DNA of 64,000 bases. Source: Anticarsia gemmatalis (taxonomy: Eukaryota > Arthropoda > Insecta > Lepidoptera > Erebidae). The position numbers were made by a program, and so were the translations under genes. Location of the stretch: positions 9,920,001 through 9,984,000 of the forward strand of contig NC_134758.1 of the NCBI RefSeq assembly GCF_050436995.1, given 5' to 3'. This document shows positions 12,801 to 26,121 of the stretch, in pieces. Under the pieces are notes generated by a model. The model was not told the DNA's origin. It worked only from the letters and a program-made list of their open reading frames with translations, and did not search any database. The first letter of the stretch is position 1. Each line of letters begins with the position of its first letter.

Positions 12801-15730
12801 GCAACAATAACTTGTAGGCAAATCAGGCAATACGAATAATTGGAAATAATGGGAGAGGCCTCTGCCCAGCAGTAAAACAGTATCTATAGCCTCTGTCAAG
12901 CAGTGGGGCATTATAGGATAAAAAAATCTTGTAAAATATAAACGTACATGTCCATACGCTAATTTATTTCAATCTGGTTGTTGCTCTACCGCTCGCATCG
13001 TGACAACATAAAATGAATTTTCAATCGCTGTTTCCTGTTATTATCAGACTATTATTACTAACCAGTGTCGTATGGACTAATTTAAAATGCAAATACGTTG
13101 AATTGATTCATCGTATGCAATTTTATTATGTTTTATTTGTACTCTTCTAGAAAATGCTGGAGATTTTGTGGTTTTCTTATATTCAATGTGCAAGAAATAC
13201 ATGTTAAAATTATTAATGCGAATGTCTGTTTCTTTAAAACGCCTTCACGGCTATATCGTACTAAAGACTCGACTTCAAAAGCTTTTATTTAAATCTACCT
13301 TCCATAGGTTGAATGCTTCGGGGATGAATCTTTGAACGAATGTAGAGACGCGCGGGTAATAAACAAACGTTTCGTTAAAATAATATATTACAATAATAAG
13401 TAAACCTACATTTTCTACAGAAGTATAGTATACATTGCGTGATCAGTCTTAGATCACACATTACTTAGCAGACAACAGCCAGCCACGTAAGTCACAATAA
13501 TATTAATTTCAGTTTCCTTCAAAATTGCGAAATAATCCACAATTGTAGAATAAATTTTACCATTTTCACTCGCAACTTGACAATTACCTAATACAATTTT
13601 ACATGTGTGAGTTGGTATCATTAATTCTATTCTTGGCCATGACCGCTCGTGAGTCACAGGCTACCAGCGTAGGCAACATGTTATTGGACAAACGTTGGCT
13701 ATTGGCGAATTAAACACTGTTGCCATGATTAATGTGTGTTCAAATATTCGACAAACATCCTCCAATATTTGCTTGTATGGTGAAGTTGGATAAACAATAT
13801 TTTTTTCCAATATTTTTGTACTACTTTCTGCTTACGAATGCGCCTGTATAAAATATTTCTTGGAGTCATAAGTACCCAATGTCTTAATACCTACATGTTA
13901 TAAAACTATCTTTGATCCAAATTTTGACAAAATTCGTTCCGTACTTTTCCCGTGATTGAGTAACAGATAACCTTACTTAAATAATTTTTATTACTAATTA
14001 TTGAACATACCTAAGTTATAACATACTATAATACATTAGTCATGAACTTGATCTATTCGATTTACTCACGTGTCAAGAATTTAAATCTATGTTTCCTCTA
14101 CCATACAAGGTATGACAATAAAACGCCATCTATCGATAGCATTATAAAACCTTTGTTACTATGAACATTAACGTTACAGTTAAATTTAAAACCTTTCATT
14201 TTATTATATAGTTATAAAACATTTATTTTTTTTGTAATGAAATTAGTTGTACAAGTTATTTACATAGTTAGACATTTTTTTAAAGTGTTGACGCCTAGGT
14301 ACTTTCATATGTATGTACTTACATATATTTCAGTCATTTAACAGTCAAATAAAAATGCAATAATCATAAAATTATTGAAACTGAGCAAGTGATATATAAA
14401 ATTATAAGTGGAGCCATTAATCACATGTCCTTGACGTCACATATAATAAAATATTCTATAGCCGAGTGATCAACAAGAATTACCGTACTCGGTAGCCTAA
14501 CCACCGGCTGCATCGTAATGTCATAGAAGAAGGTATTATTACTACGTTATTGATCATCAGTAGCCGATATTTTGTGGTCATTTGACGTTTGCTACAGACT
14601 GTTAAGTTTATAGCAATTTTGCATTCCTAGAAACACGAATTATACAGCTTTTATTTATTTCATGAACATCTGTGATTGGTTGCAATGTCGTGTAATAATC
14701 AGGTAATTAAATTTTATGAGTGCTAGTTTTAATAGTAAGTTGTTGTGGGGACTTTTTGTAATTATAGATTATTGGTCGATTGAAATTGTATGCCTTTGTA
14801 TGTGTGACCATTGGACAAGTTGCCACTTCATAAATGCGACTTTTTTTTGGAAAAAATATAATTAATAATTCCATGAAATCTTTTGAATTGTGTTTTATAT
14901 AATAACTAAAGCTTTATAATATTCCTGGACGTTCTAATATATTATATTGATCAAATCTAATGGAACAAATAAATAAAACATGGCCATAACTAAAACAAAC
15001 TCCTATTTTACAAAAATATGATTTTATTTTATTTTTACTGTAATATTTATTACTTGATCAATAGGCTATAATACAACAACATTTCCTATTAAATATGTAT
15101 ACATATTTTATATACATGCTACATTTCATATCGTTTAGTGATATATGATTTTTATCAAAAATAAAATCAATTTATATTAATAATATGCTAATTCGGCTTA
15201 CATTATGTTTGTGACATGAAAATATACTAGTTAACTAGTAAAATGTGAATTTTGTAAAAATAATATCGGCTTATTAGTATAATTTATGATTTTTTAGTCA
15301 GTCTATTGGTCATTTGACAGTAAATTTATTCAACATGAATGGCGGACGCTATTTATATAAAATATCAGTTGGAGAAATATAAAAAGTTATTTATTTTTTT
15401 CTTCGGGCGAATTAATTTGTGCTTCAGTACGAACGATAACATTTACTGAAAGGTTAATGGCCTCGCACGCATTTATATATGAAATTAACACGAGTTATTA
15501 TTATAATTTGTTATTACAATGTAATAAACATAATAATTTTATATTTCTGAATGTATAGTTTAGGTACCTATTTATTAAACGGATTATAACTTTGTCATAT
15601 TTAAAACTTACTCAATATTTAAGAGTCATTTGACAAGAGATATATTTCTATATCTTTTAATAATTCCCTAGGTATAACATTTTGTGCATTGAAACTTGAC
15701 TTAATGAATACATACATACAATCAAAGATA
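9840..15730. other. Intron-like DNA
   Basis: Apart from the LINE scrap at 12850 and a cluster of AGGCTA/TAGCCT words at 12060-12210, I see no feature. A 16-bp palindrome (TACTAGTTAACTAGTA) is at 15225-15240. Confidence 0.5.
12850..12920 (+). repeat. LINE-type 3' tail end fragment, partly duplicated
   Basis: GGGAGAGGCCTCTGCCCAGC AGT is followed 30 bp later by a second CCTCTGTCAAGCAGTGGGGC ATT. It matches the last part of the 56076-56246 family. Confidence 0.4.
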
Positions 15731-15734
15731 CAAA

Positions 15735-15823
15735 CATACATAAATCACGCCTCTTCCTATAGGAGTAGGCAGAGACCACAAAACGCCACTTAGTACGATC
15801 TTTACAAATTTTCTTTGCTTCAT
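15735..15823 (-). repeat. LINE/SINE-type fragment with 'GTAGGCAGAGACC' core
   Basis: CATACATAAATCACGCCTCT TCC and GGAGTAGGCAGAGACCACAA are a widespread moth repeat core. Related short copies are at 16201-16252, 29238-29325 and 50045-50104. The CATACA-rich end is the tail, so it reads on the minus strand. Confidence 0.5.
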
Positions 15824-16200
15824 TATTTTTAAATTATAATCAAAATAAGGTAAGCACTTGACAGTTAAACTAAGCATAAACTATTTAATTTCGTTGGCAA
15901 GATAAGGCGCGTTGAAATTATTATCTGCAATATTCGAGACAAAACACAGACTTGTTGTAATAACAACTGATTGGGAGAATGTGGGCGTACCTTTAGATTT
16001 TGTAAAGCGAAATGGCTCTACATAAAAATGATTTTGAAAAATAAATTGATGTGCTTTTAAAATAATATTACACATATTACTTGCTAATACATCGTTAAAT
16101 TTAATTGTATTTGAACTTAAATAGAAAAGGAGTAGGTACATTGTAGTATTTTATTTGACTATTGTATAGATTCATTTATTAAAATGCGCCATTTTTTCCC

Positions 16201-16252
16201 CAGGTGTAGGCAGAGACTAGAGAAAGCACTACGAACTCTACTTCTTTTGAAT
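16201..16252 (-). repeat. Fragment of the 'GTAGGCAGAGAC' repeat
   Basis: AGGTGTAGGCAGAGACTAGA and the following CTACGAACTCTACTTC match the core of 15735-15823. Confidence 0.4.
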
Positions 16253-16259
16253 CTATACT

Positions 16260-19200
16260 AATAACATATTTTTTTACACTTTGTCATACATATACATACA
16301 TGTATTATATTGTATACATTTTAGTTAAAATAAATTATTAAACATTTTTATTCCATTACGACATTGTTATTTTCCAAAAATAACCGTTTCAAAAAACACT
16401 AAAACAGAATTTACTGGCAAAACGTGTTTTTTGTTATTTGTCAAAGGGACCTGTAAATACGATACACATGTTGAAATTGAGATACAAAACGCGAATACGC
16501 ATAAAATAAACATATTGCGACCACATGAAGTTGGTGTTGTCAATTTTGAACATTTATTTAGCGTGGCCAACACACAATGTTGGACAGGGTTACTACATAG
16601 TATTGTAACTCAATTTTCAACTACTACTGACTACAGACAACCATCAAAAATAGTCAAGGATTTTTTTATGAAATTTAGCGCCTCTAACGGGCATCCTAGT
16701 GCCAGTGAGTGCCACTTGGTTCTTATCCTTACATTATTATGATGTGTACTTATCAAAAAATAACTTAGCAGCTAAAAATACTATTATATTCTTGAATATT
16801 AGAGTTTAATTTAAAAAAGAAAACGGTTTACAATCAATTGTAGAGACGTTAATTAAGAAGTAAAATCAATATTTTATGTACAACATAATTTATTGTAGGT
16901 ACTACAAAAATTTTACAATGTATTGGTGTATTGCCTCAACCTTTTATACAAGACCTTTTGAATGTCAAATGTTTTTCATTCAATACAAAATCGCATCTCG
17001 TGGGTGTTTCAAAGTGCGAACATTGTTTCAATAAAAACCGTGATTGAAATTAATATGGACTATAAAAACGCTAATTTATTACCTTTAACTTGACGCCTTT
17101 TTTCTTACTGCAACAAAATTATGACTAAGATAAAAGTCAAAGGTTTGTACTAATTAAATATTTTATATTAAGTTTAAGTCTCTACCTACCGTTATGGAAA
17201 CAAGACGTAAATTTATCATTGTCAATATTTTACTGTCCTTTATTTGTAAATTAGAATTTAAAAGTCAATTATTTTTTGGAAAAAAATGTGACCTTAAATG
17301 ACCTTTTAATTAAAAAAAAAAATCACTCAGCAAAAATATAAAGTACGTTCAACTAACAGCGTATAGAAAATGAATATTATTATGTCACGGTTGAAACTAC
17401 TGATACAATCACTAGCGAAACACAATACAAAATGTCAAATTAACAACTTTACAGCTACTTAATACCGGTGTAATTGTAAAAACAATTATATATAAACAGA
17501 CAGACATACAAACAAGATAAATACGAACACATTTATGAAATGGGCGGTATTATATTTAATTGCAGCTAAAATGGCTGCCGACCGGAGTGCAGAAAAGGTG
17601 CCAATGAAATAAATGAGAATTATTATATTATTGTTTATATATATATAAGATACAGAAGCGAAAAAATACGTTATTTTATTATTAATTGTTTCGAATTGAA
17701 AACATAAAATTGTTTTTTTTTTACTTTTTATACCGTCTACGGGTTCCACCAAAATGCGTTTTTGTGCATTAAAATTATTTGTTAACTATTTACAAAAATA
17801 TTAACTAGGGTGAGTTTATTTTTAATATTAATTAGTTATTAAAGATAACATTAAAAAAGACCGATATTATCTCCAGAGTAATATTGTTTTTATAAAAAGT
17901 GTGTTTCAAATTATAGTTTTATGTAAGCCGTTTTTATTTCTTGTAAATATAAGTACTTATTGGAATTTTAAGAACAACCTATTCGACACAATAATTATTT
18001 TTGGGTCGACTACATTCATGTAAAAACTCCATAGAAAAGCAAAAATGATTCAAAAATATTTTTTGGTTGTTTCAAAATTTTAATTTCACTGACTTTTGTC
18101 CTTAGTCCGGCTTATATGAATTTACTATCTGTGCTATTGGGAGCGGACTCTTTTCTTACTTTTCAACCACAAAAAGGCCTATGGTATGAAATATAAGGCA
18201 ACACAGCGTTGAGTAATTAAAAATACATTTATCAATTAGTAGTTAATAGTTAGAAACTTTCTTATCCCATACTTTCTATCAGCCTCAGGGTAAAGATAAG
18301 AAGTACTCATAAATAATAATTAGCAGCCGGGACTCGAACCTGGGCTGCACTTGGAGACTAACGATCCAGCCTGTCCCCGCGGGCCGTACAGATATTAATA
18401 ATAACGAGAAACGACCAACTGATTTATATCTTCATACACACTTGCATGGTTATCATTCAAACAGGATTCGATAAAGTAAGTATACCAATTATAACGTCCG
18501 ATTTAAGATAAACCGTCTAATTAACGATTGCAAAAATGAGCAAAAAAGTAAAAAAAATCGAGCAAAACGTAAGCATTTCCGTCGTGTTCACCACAAGTAA
18601 CGCTAAAACTCCAACAATGAAATTTATGAGTGTAGTACCGTTGTACCGTATGAACACAGCAGACTGAGTGCACAGATCATTAGCGTGCCTCCATCAATCA
18701 TCAACCGTCCAACTGAAAACATCTATAACATCCGCGCTCATAAAACTAAAATCGATCAACTTTCGAAAAAAATCGCCCAAAGCTTCGAGATAAGGTCCAA
18801 TGTGAAGTCACGATAAGCCTTAAGGCCGAAAAAAATAAAAGGTTGCCCAGGGCCAAACTAAATTAATAATTCCGCGTTTACAATCTTATAATAGCCGATA
18901 TTTTTCGTGCAACACACCCAAATTATTTCGATATAAAAACATATAATATGTGGGCGCACGATTGCATATCTCGCGGTACGGTCGTACACAGAACTGTAAA
19001 ATGTGACTGGAATATCACGAGTCTGATTCCATGTACAGTCGACACTGGAACCGAAACAGATGTTTACTCATTATCCGTTTTTGGTTCGAAAAGTGCCTGT
19101 TAACTTTTAAATTAAAGGCAAATTACATTTGGGAACGTTCACCTATTCCACTTGTTGTTGTTGTGATACGTAACTGTTACTTTTCAATGTGATGTCAGTT

Positions 19201-20560
19201 GTTTTTGTACGAGTATGAACGTAATTGGCGTCCATGGCAAGTGTTAGCCTCATTGTTGATGACCGTTAATAATAGGTTAAGACAAAGTAGATATTGTCTA
19301 CACAGTTGCCGCCGACAATTTTTCTACATTAGACAAACAAGTTTTTCTAGCAGTTTGTGGAAAAGTATTAATTATACGAGTTTCTTAAGTTGAATTTTTA
19401 GGATACGATATAATTAAGGGTACGGCTAAAAATGGTGTGGCACCGAAACGGTAAAATGTGTCGTATTTAATCAGTAATTAAACTTTTTTCTGTTTATTCT
19501 ACAGCGTGGCAACACAAATAAGGACTTACAATGTGGCGGAGTTGTTTTTCTAAATTGTTAACTAAATATATTTTACTTTATAAGCGTTTATTCGTTTAGT
19601 TTTTTACACCGTCGATAGAACTAAGTTATAATAACATTGGTAAGTATCTGCACGAGAGTAACGAAAATCACCTTTGGCGAAAACACGATAAGTTAAAAGG
19701 TCAACAAGATAATATTTTATACGAAACAGATTATTCTAATAATATAACAATGCTGGTCACGATTATATAATTTTATAGAAAAAAATAAGAATGTTAATAA
19801 AATTTTAGCAATACAAAATCAAGATTTTTTAAAACATGAAACTTTATAAAAAAAATCAGAATAAAAAAGTATTAAAAAAAATATGGAGCTTGTGATAAAT
19901 GTTAGTTTTATTTAAATTCGAAATGTCGTTGTACATTTTTTTCTTCATTTGAGCACGATAAGGGCACTGGTTCGAATGTTAAAATTGTAGCTTGATAAAA
20001 ACATGTGACTTTTTATCACCCACTTTTGCTGTTGCTAACCGAATTGATAAGTGGCGTTGAACATTATATTTCAGTTTCAGAACATGTTTCATTTTGAAAC
20101 CGAAAAAATAAAATGTAATATTTTTTTATTGCACTAAAAATTTTTTGTACAAAAATATTTAATTTCAAAAACTAAAATTTTTATTTTTTGTAAAAAATAT
20201 TTCATAAACTGTGAAAAAAAATGTTGCTAGGCCAACAATTTAACTATTCGATAACTGTTTTTTTTACGGTCGATGTAATTCATTTATAAAAACATCGGCC
20301 AGTTTTTTGTTAACTTGTAACAAAAAAGTTGACACACAAAAACACGATGCGTGCGGCGACGATTAAAGTGAACGTCTTTTTTATTGTCACTTTTTTACAA
20401 CTTAAACTTTTGACTTTTATTGAATACTTAAAATTCCATTTTATTAAAAAGCCTCAAAAACGATTAAGCTATTTTTTCTAAGTCGCGATTATCCGACGGA
20501 ACTATAGTTGTCGATAGGGGTATAGTATAGAACACTCACTTTACAAAAATGTAAAAAAAA
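16260..20560. other. Intron-like DNA
   Basis: It includes a minus-strand tRNA-like B box near 18328-18345 (GGTTCGAGTCCCGG when reversed) with no cloverleaf, and an AT-rich stretch from 19.7 to 20.9 kb. The 103-codon frame at 16431-16742 is not recognised. Confidence 0.45.
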
Positions 20561-20939
20561 ATACTCACCACATATTGTTGCTGTAGATTTTTTCTTTTTT
20601 ATTACTAATTATGGCACTGTATTTTGGGCCTCTTGTTCCTTGGACACTGTACCACTAATCGTCACTTCGAAATTTTCTATCACAATATTATCCAGTTTTT
20701 CTTTATTTTTTATTTCTGTTTCCTTATTAAAAAAAGGAACTTGAAAATATTTTTCCATTTTTTATTAAAAAAAAAGTTTTCAATATCTTCTATATTCAAA
20801 TCACTTTAGCAGCCGCACTGAAATATTAGATATCTAAATATCATGATTTTGAACATCTATTCCAATAATTATATTGGAACGTAAATTCTTATAAGGAGTT
20901 CCAAAACCGCTGAAGGCGCGCTGAACTCGCATGAGTTTC

Positions 20940-21340
20940 AAGATGTTAAAAAAAATTGTCGATACGTGTTCGCGCGTCGATCGTCGTCACAAGAAGACGC
21001 CACGCGTGCAACGCGAGTGTCGCCCGCGCTCCGAACCAACGGATTGTGTAAACGCGCGCCACTCGCTCGGCTGGCGTCGCCGGCTAGCGGGGGCGGCGGT
21101 GCGGGGGAGGGTCGCTGGCTCTCTCGCACACACACATCCACCCCACCGTACGCCGTACACCACTCCATTACTAACGTTCCTATTTTGAATACGCGACGCG
21201 CCAATCTAGCTCCTATGCGATAGCTATACGAGCCGAGGGATGTGACGACCGAACCGCGACGTGCGACCGACATCAGATCGTGCGTGTAGACAGAGAGCGC
21301 GTTACCTCGGCCGCGCGCCAGACAGAGAGGGAAGATCATC
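20940..21340. promoter_or_regulatory. CpG-rich block, probable promoter or non-coding first exon
   Basis: This stretch is dense in CG, CGCG and GC-only words in the middle of AT-rich DNA and is the sharpest composition change in the first half of the window. Just after it on the plus strand is a donor-like site (CAGACTTT|GTAAGTACA at about 21415). On the minus side a donor-like site (AATATGTG|GTGAGTATT) lies near 20573. Either strand could use it as a first exon. An open frame of 178 codons runs through it on the minus strand, but such frames are expected in GC-rich DNA and its translation resembles nothing I know. No core promoter motif is clear enough to set direction. Confidence 0.4.
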
Positions 21341-21544
21341 GGTAGTTGAGCCGCGTAACGCATGTGTGTCTTTAAACGCTGGGCGATGCAATAGTGGCGT
21401 AGTGTCAGACTTTGTAAGTACACGTAGATGAGAAGTGCTATCTTGAAATTTAAATAAAGGGAGCTCTGTTTCATTCTCTTTCATTTCAGCCAAATGGTAT
21501 GTTCCACGACATGTGGCGTACAAACGGTTCGTCTCTTCTTACAT

Positions 21545-24400
21545 TGAAAATTATTAATTGACACGTATTCATGGATCAGTGAATATCGGTCGGCTTAATT
21601 TACTCGACATCGAAGCTCACATTACTACCTGAGAAGTTAATATGAAGGCATTGTCAGTATTTAATTAAACATTTATCATTTCATTTTCAGACGACCGACA
21701 ATGTGGAATCAAAAATGAGTTAAGTTTTTGATATTGGCTTTATTTCTCGTTAAGTGTAAAGCAGACAAAACAGTGACTTTTTTGTCCAGAATTTGTACAA
21801 TTGGGTAGAGCACTTAAAAAAAATTAAGATGCACACAAATAACAAGAAACCAATAGGAAACAAGAAAACATATAACTGGCTGATTTACAGATTATAAGCA
21901 TGAATGTTAGACATAAAGAGTTTAAAGACCTTATTCGTGTAAACAACTCGATTCTGTTATGACGAATAAAATGTAATCGTCAAATCGAGAGAAAATCGTT
22001 TACACAGTTGGTAATGGGAGAACGGACACCCACACACGGGCCCACGTTCGCAATTCAAATTTCAAATTTACGAATTTCTATTGGGTATTCGGTGACTAGT
22101 GGGTCCAACCAGCCAGTTTATTTATTCGACTGGTTTTAAGTTTAAAAAAAACTTGATTCTGATGCTTTAGCAGGATGATTTAATGCCTAGAGTGTAGACA
22201 CAGGTGTTGTAGCTAATTTATTATGCGCTAACTGTGCTCTATTCGGCCACGTGGACCACTCTACGAAGCTCTACGTGCTATACCGTGTCGAAAGCTTCAC
22301 CCAAATCGATAATGTGAAAATTTGTTTATTCAAGTTGTGACAGAGAAACGAATGAATACACACTTTCGCATTTATAACATCAATTAGTGGAGATTTGGTA
22401 TTTTTGTGACGGGTCCCTTACGGTATCATCGTAATAAACTTAATTAGTAACGAAGATATGCTGATGAGAATCTTATGAAAGTTGGCTAAACAAGCCCATT
22501 AAAGAAACTGTTTGAATTAGATTTTACAACCGAACATGTTATACGATCGTTGGAGTTAATAGGTAAGCGTACATCAAGTCGGTTCCATTAGGCAAGAAAA
22601 TATTTAACATTTAAGACAAAGATTATGAAATGTTTAATGCAGTCGCTTGAACAAATTAATCTCTTAAAAGCCTGATAAGCAGACAGAAGAAATACTAAGA
22701 AAACAACATGCATCGACTTTTTAGAGGAATTTCGTTAGAAATTTCACAGTCGATGGTCTCGTTAGTTCATCAGCGGATTCAGTAGTAATTATGTAATAAA
22801 TTATATGAATTGATAAAATTAATGCTATCTATTTATATGCACATAATCAGATATGGTCTGTTAATAACAGGAAAACAGTGTTAATCTGATATCGACAATA
22901 ATTGATTGCGAATTGACTTGATTCAACATTCAACATTTCGTTAAAGACTCGTGTTGCAATCTTTATAATAACTTCGTGTGTTACTTTCTGTTATATATCA
23001 TTTTCTGACATTAAACGCGTTTATTTATTGCTCGTAAATATATTTTATTTTGTGGACTTTAAGCATTTTAATAATATCCACATGCAAATTTAGTTTTGCG
23101 TCAAGATTATTGGATGTATTTTATTGAAGATCTTTTCCGACTGAGAGGTAAAATTTGAGTGTAAGACTTAAATTTCATTTCACGACTAACCTTTGAAGGT
23201 TAGTCGTGAAATGAAATTTAAGTATTATTTGATCATTTAAAAATAATAAGGAAACAAACAACTTGTTATTGACTAAATATTTACCAAAAATTGTGGTTAT
23301 GGGTTTTACCTGCCATAATCTGTGTTAATGGGAAAATACACTTTTCATACCACTTATAAGTAGCAAACGAGTAGCAAATATGGACACCATAGATATTTTT
23401 ATCTAGAGAAGAATTCGAACTGGGTTTAATTTTAATTGAATTCGGGAGACTGAAAGCAAAATTCTGTACCATTTAAAAACTCACTGCTATTTCTTTGCAC
23501 TGAAAATATCATCCTCGTAACTGATCAATGAAATCCAAAAGGGACATTTCCAAAAAAGGTCTCTTAACGATTTGAATAAAGTGTTTTTAAAGAAAAAAAC
23601 AAAGAATTGAAGACTCTGATAAAAATATCGTCTCACCTGACTCAATATCAGTAAGATACGTCACATTGTTGATAAAAATATATTCTTACAATGTCACACT
23701 TTTTTCAAGATTATAACTACTTTCTACAAACGCACCTGTGGTTTTCAACATGACTGTAAAAACACTGTTATTTTTAACAACTATTTTTTACTACACGAAT
23801 TATTTTATATTTTTAAACTACGTGAGTTTCAAAAGGTTAACATTTTGACGTTATTTTTACACTTTGAAATACATTTTTCCGTCAGTTTCAGTTTTCAAAA
23901 TTTTCTAAAACTAGACTATCAGCTACAGACGGGACAGTATTTATCTTACACGGTACTAGAAATTACACATCATAAAGATAAGTTTACGCTATCATTTATT
24001 TACTTTACCGTTTCACTAATCACGTTTCAGTGCGTAAATTTCGTGTAGGCGAAAATTTCAAGTTCACAATTTTGTCTTGTGTTTACTAACAACGATTTCA
24101 GCTATTAGCACTTCCCATATCTTAAAAGTACTAAATATTTCAAAGACTTATTTGAAAGTGATAATTGAGCGGTTAGCAAACCTACTTTTGTTAACTTTGC
24201 TAATACTTTTGCCTATTTTTAACATACTTTTTAGTTAGTTTTCTGTTTCGTCAGATGCTCCTTTACATTCACCATCGCTAGCAACGTCGTGTTTACCAAT
24301 TTCTTTAACAATTTTCACAGTTTGTCGATCGTTATACGGTAATTTTCACTCGTCATCAATGGTCACAAAAAACTCGTTTTGTAGTTTTGTTCATTACCAG
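21545..24400. other. Intron-like DNA between the CpG-rich blocks
   Basis: It holds the hairpin at 23166-23223 and a possible RT motif-A scrap near 22281-22316. Nothing else is recognised. Confidence 0.45.
23166..23223. repeat. Perfect 58-bp hairpin (27-bp arms, 4-nt loop)
   Basis: The left arm 23166-23192 (ACTTAAATTTCATTTCACGA CTAACCT) is the exact reverse complement of 23197-23223, with loop TTGA. No mismatches. It is not part of any element recognised here. Confidence 0.95.
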
Positions 24401-24419
24401 TTTTAGCGGGAAAACGGCG

Positions 24420-25500
24420 CAGTCAGACTGCAGTCAGTATCGAACAAACAACACGGCTCACACGTCGCCCTCACTCGTAATTTAGAGGTTATTTACGAAT
24501 TAACCGGAATATTTACCTCAAAAACGTGATAAAACTAAACACAGCACATGAACGAATACGGCGAGTACGATTAGAATGAGGCATCACTTGCGTCGCCCGC
24601 GCGAAACAACGACACCGGTGTTCGCTTATTAATCGCAATAATTAGCGGTTTTTGTTTTTGTTGTAGCGAGTGGCGACCGCGCGCGGCGCGTCACACCACT
24701 GCAACTCGTCACATAATGCCCACTAACAACGTCTCTTTCCCCCTTTACTTCCGCACCGGCTTTTTACCGAGGGCGCAGGCGCCCCTGACATTTTTTAAAC
24801 CGCGCCCATGTTTCTGTAATTTCTATCGCGGCGCGCACCTTTAGTGAAAACAGCTTTTTTCGGACATTTTTTTCGCGACGTCTCTCTCTAACGGACTCGT
24901 TCGCTGACTCGCCATCCCCCTCCTTCTAACGGTCGTCGGTGGGCACCGCTCTGACGCGACGCTAGCTGCGTTATAGCCTCTCTTTCTAGTGACGCCGCGA
25001 CGCCGGTGACGCCAATTATTTTGCCACACTCCAACTTCTAAACGCAATTTCAACAAATCAAACTTATGATTTTCGACCTTAACCACACGACATAGAGTTC
25101 ACGCTATAAAGCGTCTAATGTAGTTGCGACTTTATAGTCTAATGCGAAAAGTGTAAAGTTCCGGCCATTTTTGCGATAAAAAAAATGCTTGCATGCACGT
25201 AACCACGCCTTTGTATACACACATATTGCTGTCTATTTTACTCCTTTTTTATTTTTCACTCGCGGTCTCGCTCTGTCACGCACACATGCATGAGCCGTGA
25301 CGCGAATGCTTCGGGACGTTATGTGTCACTGCCACCTAGCGGTGAATAGCGGAACTTTTAGGGAAGGAAAAGCATTCTCCAAACTTTCTCTTTAAGGGTG
25401 GCAGCACTGAGTGAAAGGGGTTGTTTGGAGTTTAGTTCGTCTACTCGCCGCTACGCAGCGCCGCACGTCCGTGCGAGTCGAGTCTCAGGTCGTATTAAAC
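24420..25500. promoter_or_regulatory. CpG-rich promoter-like region, two sub-blocks
   Basis: The sub-blocks at about 24420-25010 and 25255-25500 are rich in CG dinucleotides (GCGCGGCGCG, CGCCGCTACGCAGCGCCGC) and interrupt AT-rich DNA. The second sub-block leads directly into the plus-strand candidate first exon at 25758-25802. This fits a promoter with a GC-rich 5' UTR, as in large developmentally regulated insect genes. The minus-strand frame in 24841-25086 begins with GTG rather than ATG and looks like chance. Confidence 0.45.
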
Positions 25501-25757
25501 GGGTTGCGTGCTGTTTTATTAATTAAATCGTTTATTAATGCGACTGGGAATCGATTATGGAACCGGCCTTAAGCTGTTAAGGAAAAAATCTGTCTTGTCT
25601 ACTTAAAATTTAATCAAAACAGATTTCGCTGGGTGAATTAGCATTTTATTTGCGCGTATAGTCGTGTTTGACGGCAGGGGGCGCGCGAGCCGGTCGGACC
25701 AGGGAGACTGGATTAACTGGGAGCTTCGGAAAGAAAAATTGCCTTCCAGTTAATTTA

Positions 25758-25802
25758 ATGAGTGGAGGCAATAATGACATTTTATTTCAAGTAAACAAGC
25801 AT
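25758..25802 (+). CDS. Candidate first coding exon, plus strand (MSGGNNDILFQVNKH)
   Basis: An ATG at 25758 opens 15 codons (MSGGNNDILFQVNKH) that run directly into a strong donor, CAT|GTAAGTACC, at 25803, leaving phase 0. The ATG lies about 300 bp downstream of a CpG-rich block (25255-25500) that would serve as promoter and 5' UTR, which is the layout expected of a first exon followed by a long intron. The -3 base is T, so the initiation context is not ideal. The same frame is also open upstream of the ATG. I do not recognise the N-terminus and see no following plus-strand exon of matching phase. If the minus-strand exons at 28.9 and 9.1 kb are real, this would be a gene or alternative start running antisense inside that intron. 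Confidence 0.4.
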
Positions 25803-26121
25803 GTAAGTACCTGTGTGGCCATGTTTTATAAACAGTTTATTATAATTTGATCGGAATCGGTAGGCAAAGTTATTTAGTACGATAATTTATTGATATTCTT
25901 AATGATCTTTTATTTATTATTTAGATCATCATTTAAATTGTGAAATGATTAGAAAACGATTCTCTTTTGTGCGGCGATCAATTTCGCATATTTCTTAAAT
26001 ATAAAAATGGTAATATCCAATTATTATGATAAGTATAACATTCTTAGTTTTGATTAACATTTTAGTAAAGAAATGTGGTTAATTGATTTGGTTATTTTTG
26101 ATGATTTTTCCTTATAATGTA

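Noticed and set aside
16431..16742. 103-codon plus-strand ORF as a gene
   Set aside because: No recognisable domain, no promoter or splice context, and it lies in AT-rich DNA where such frames are expected.
18320..18400. tRNA gene on the minus strand
   Set aside because: A good B-box-like segment is present, but no acceptor, D or anticodon stems could be formed.
20938..21474. 178-codon minus-strand ORF in the CpG-rich block
   Set aside because: Overlapping open frames on the plus strand show it is an effect of GC-rich, stop-poor DNA. The peptide is low-complexity Arg/Ala/Ser with no domain.
23634..23760. 18-nt microexon on the minus strand (TCATGTTGAAAACCACAG)
   Set aside because: Acceptor- and donor-like sites exist, but in the phase set by the neighbouring minus-strand exons it contains TGA.
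24841..25086. Minus-strand ORF of 81 codons
   Set aside because: It starts with GTG, not ATG, in promoter-like DNA; no recognisable domain.
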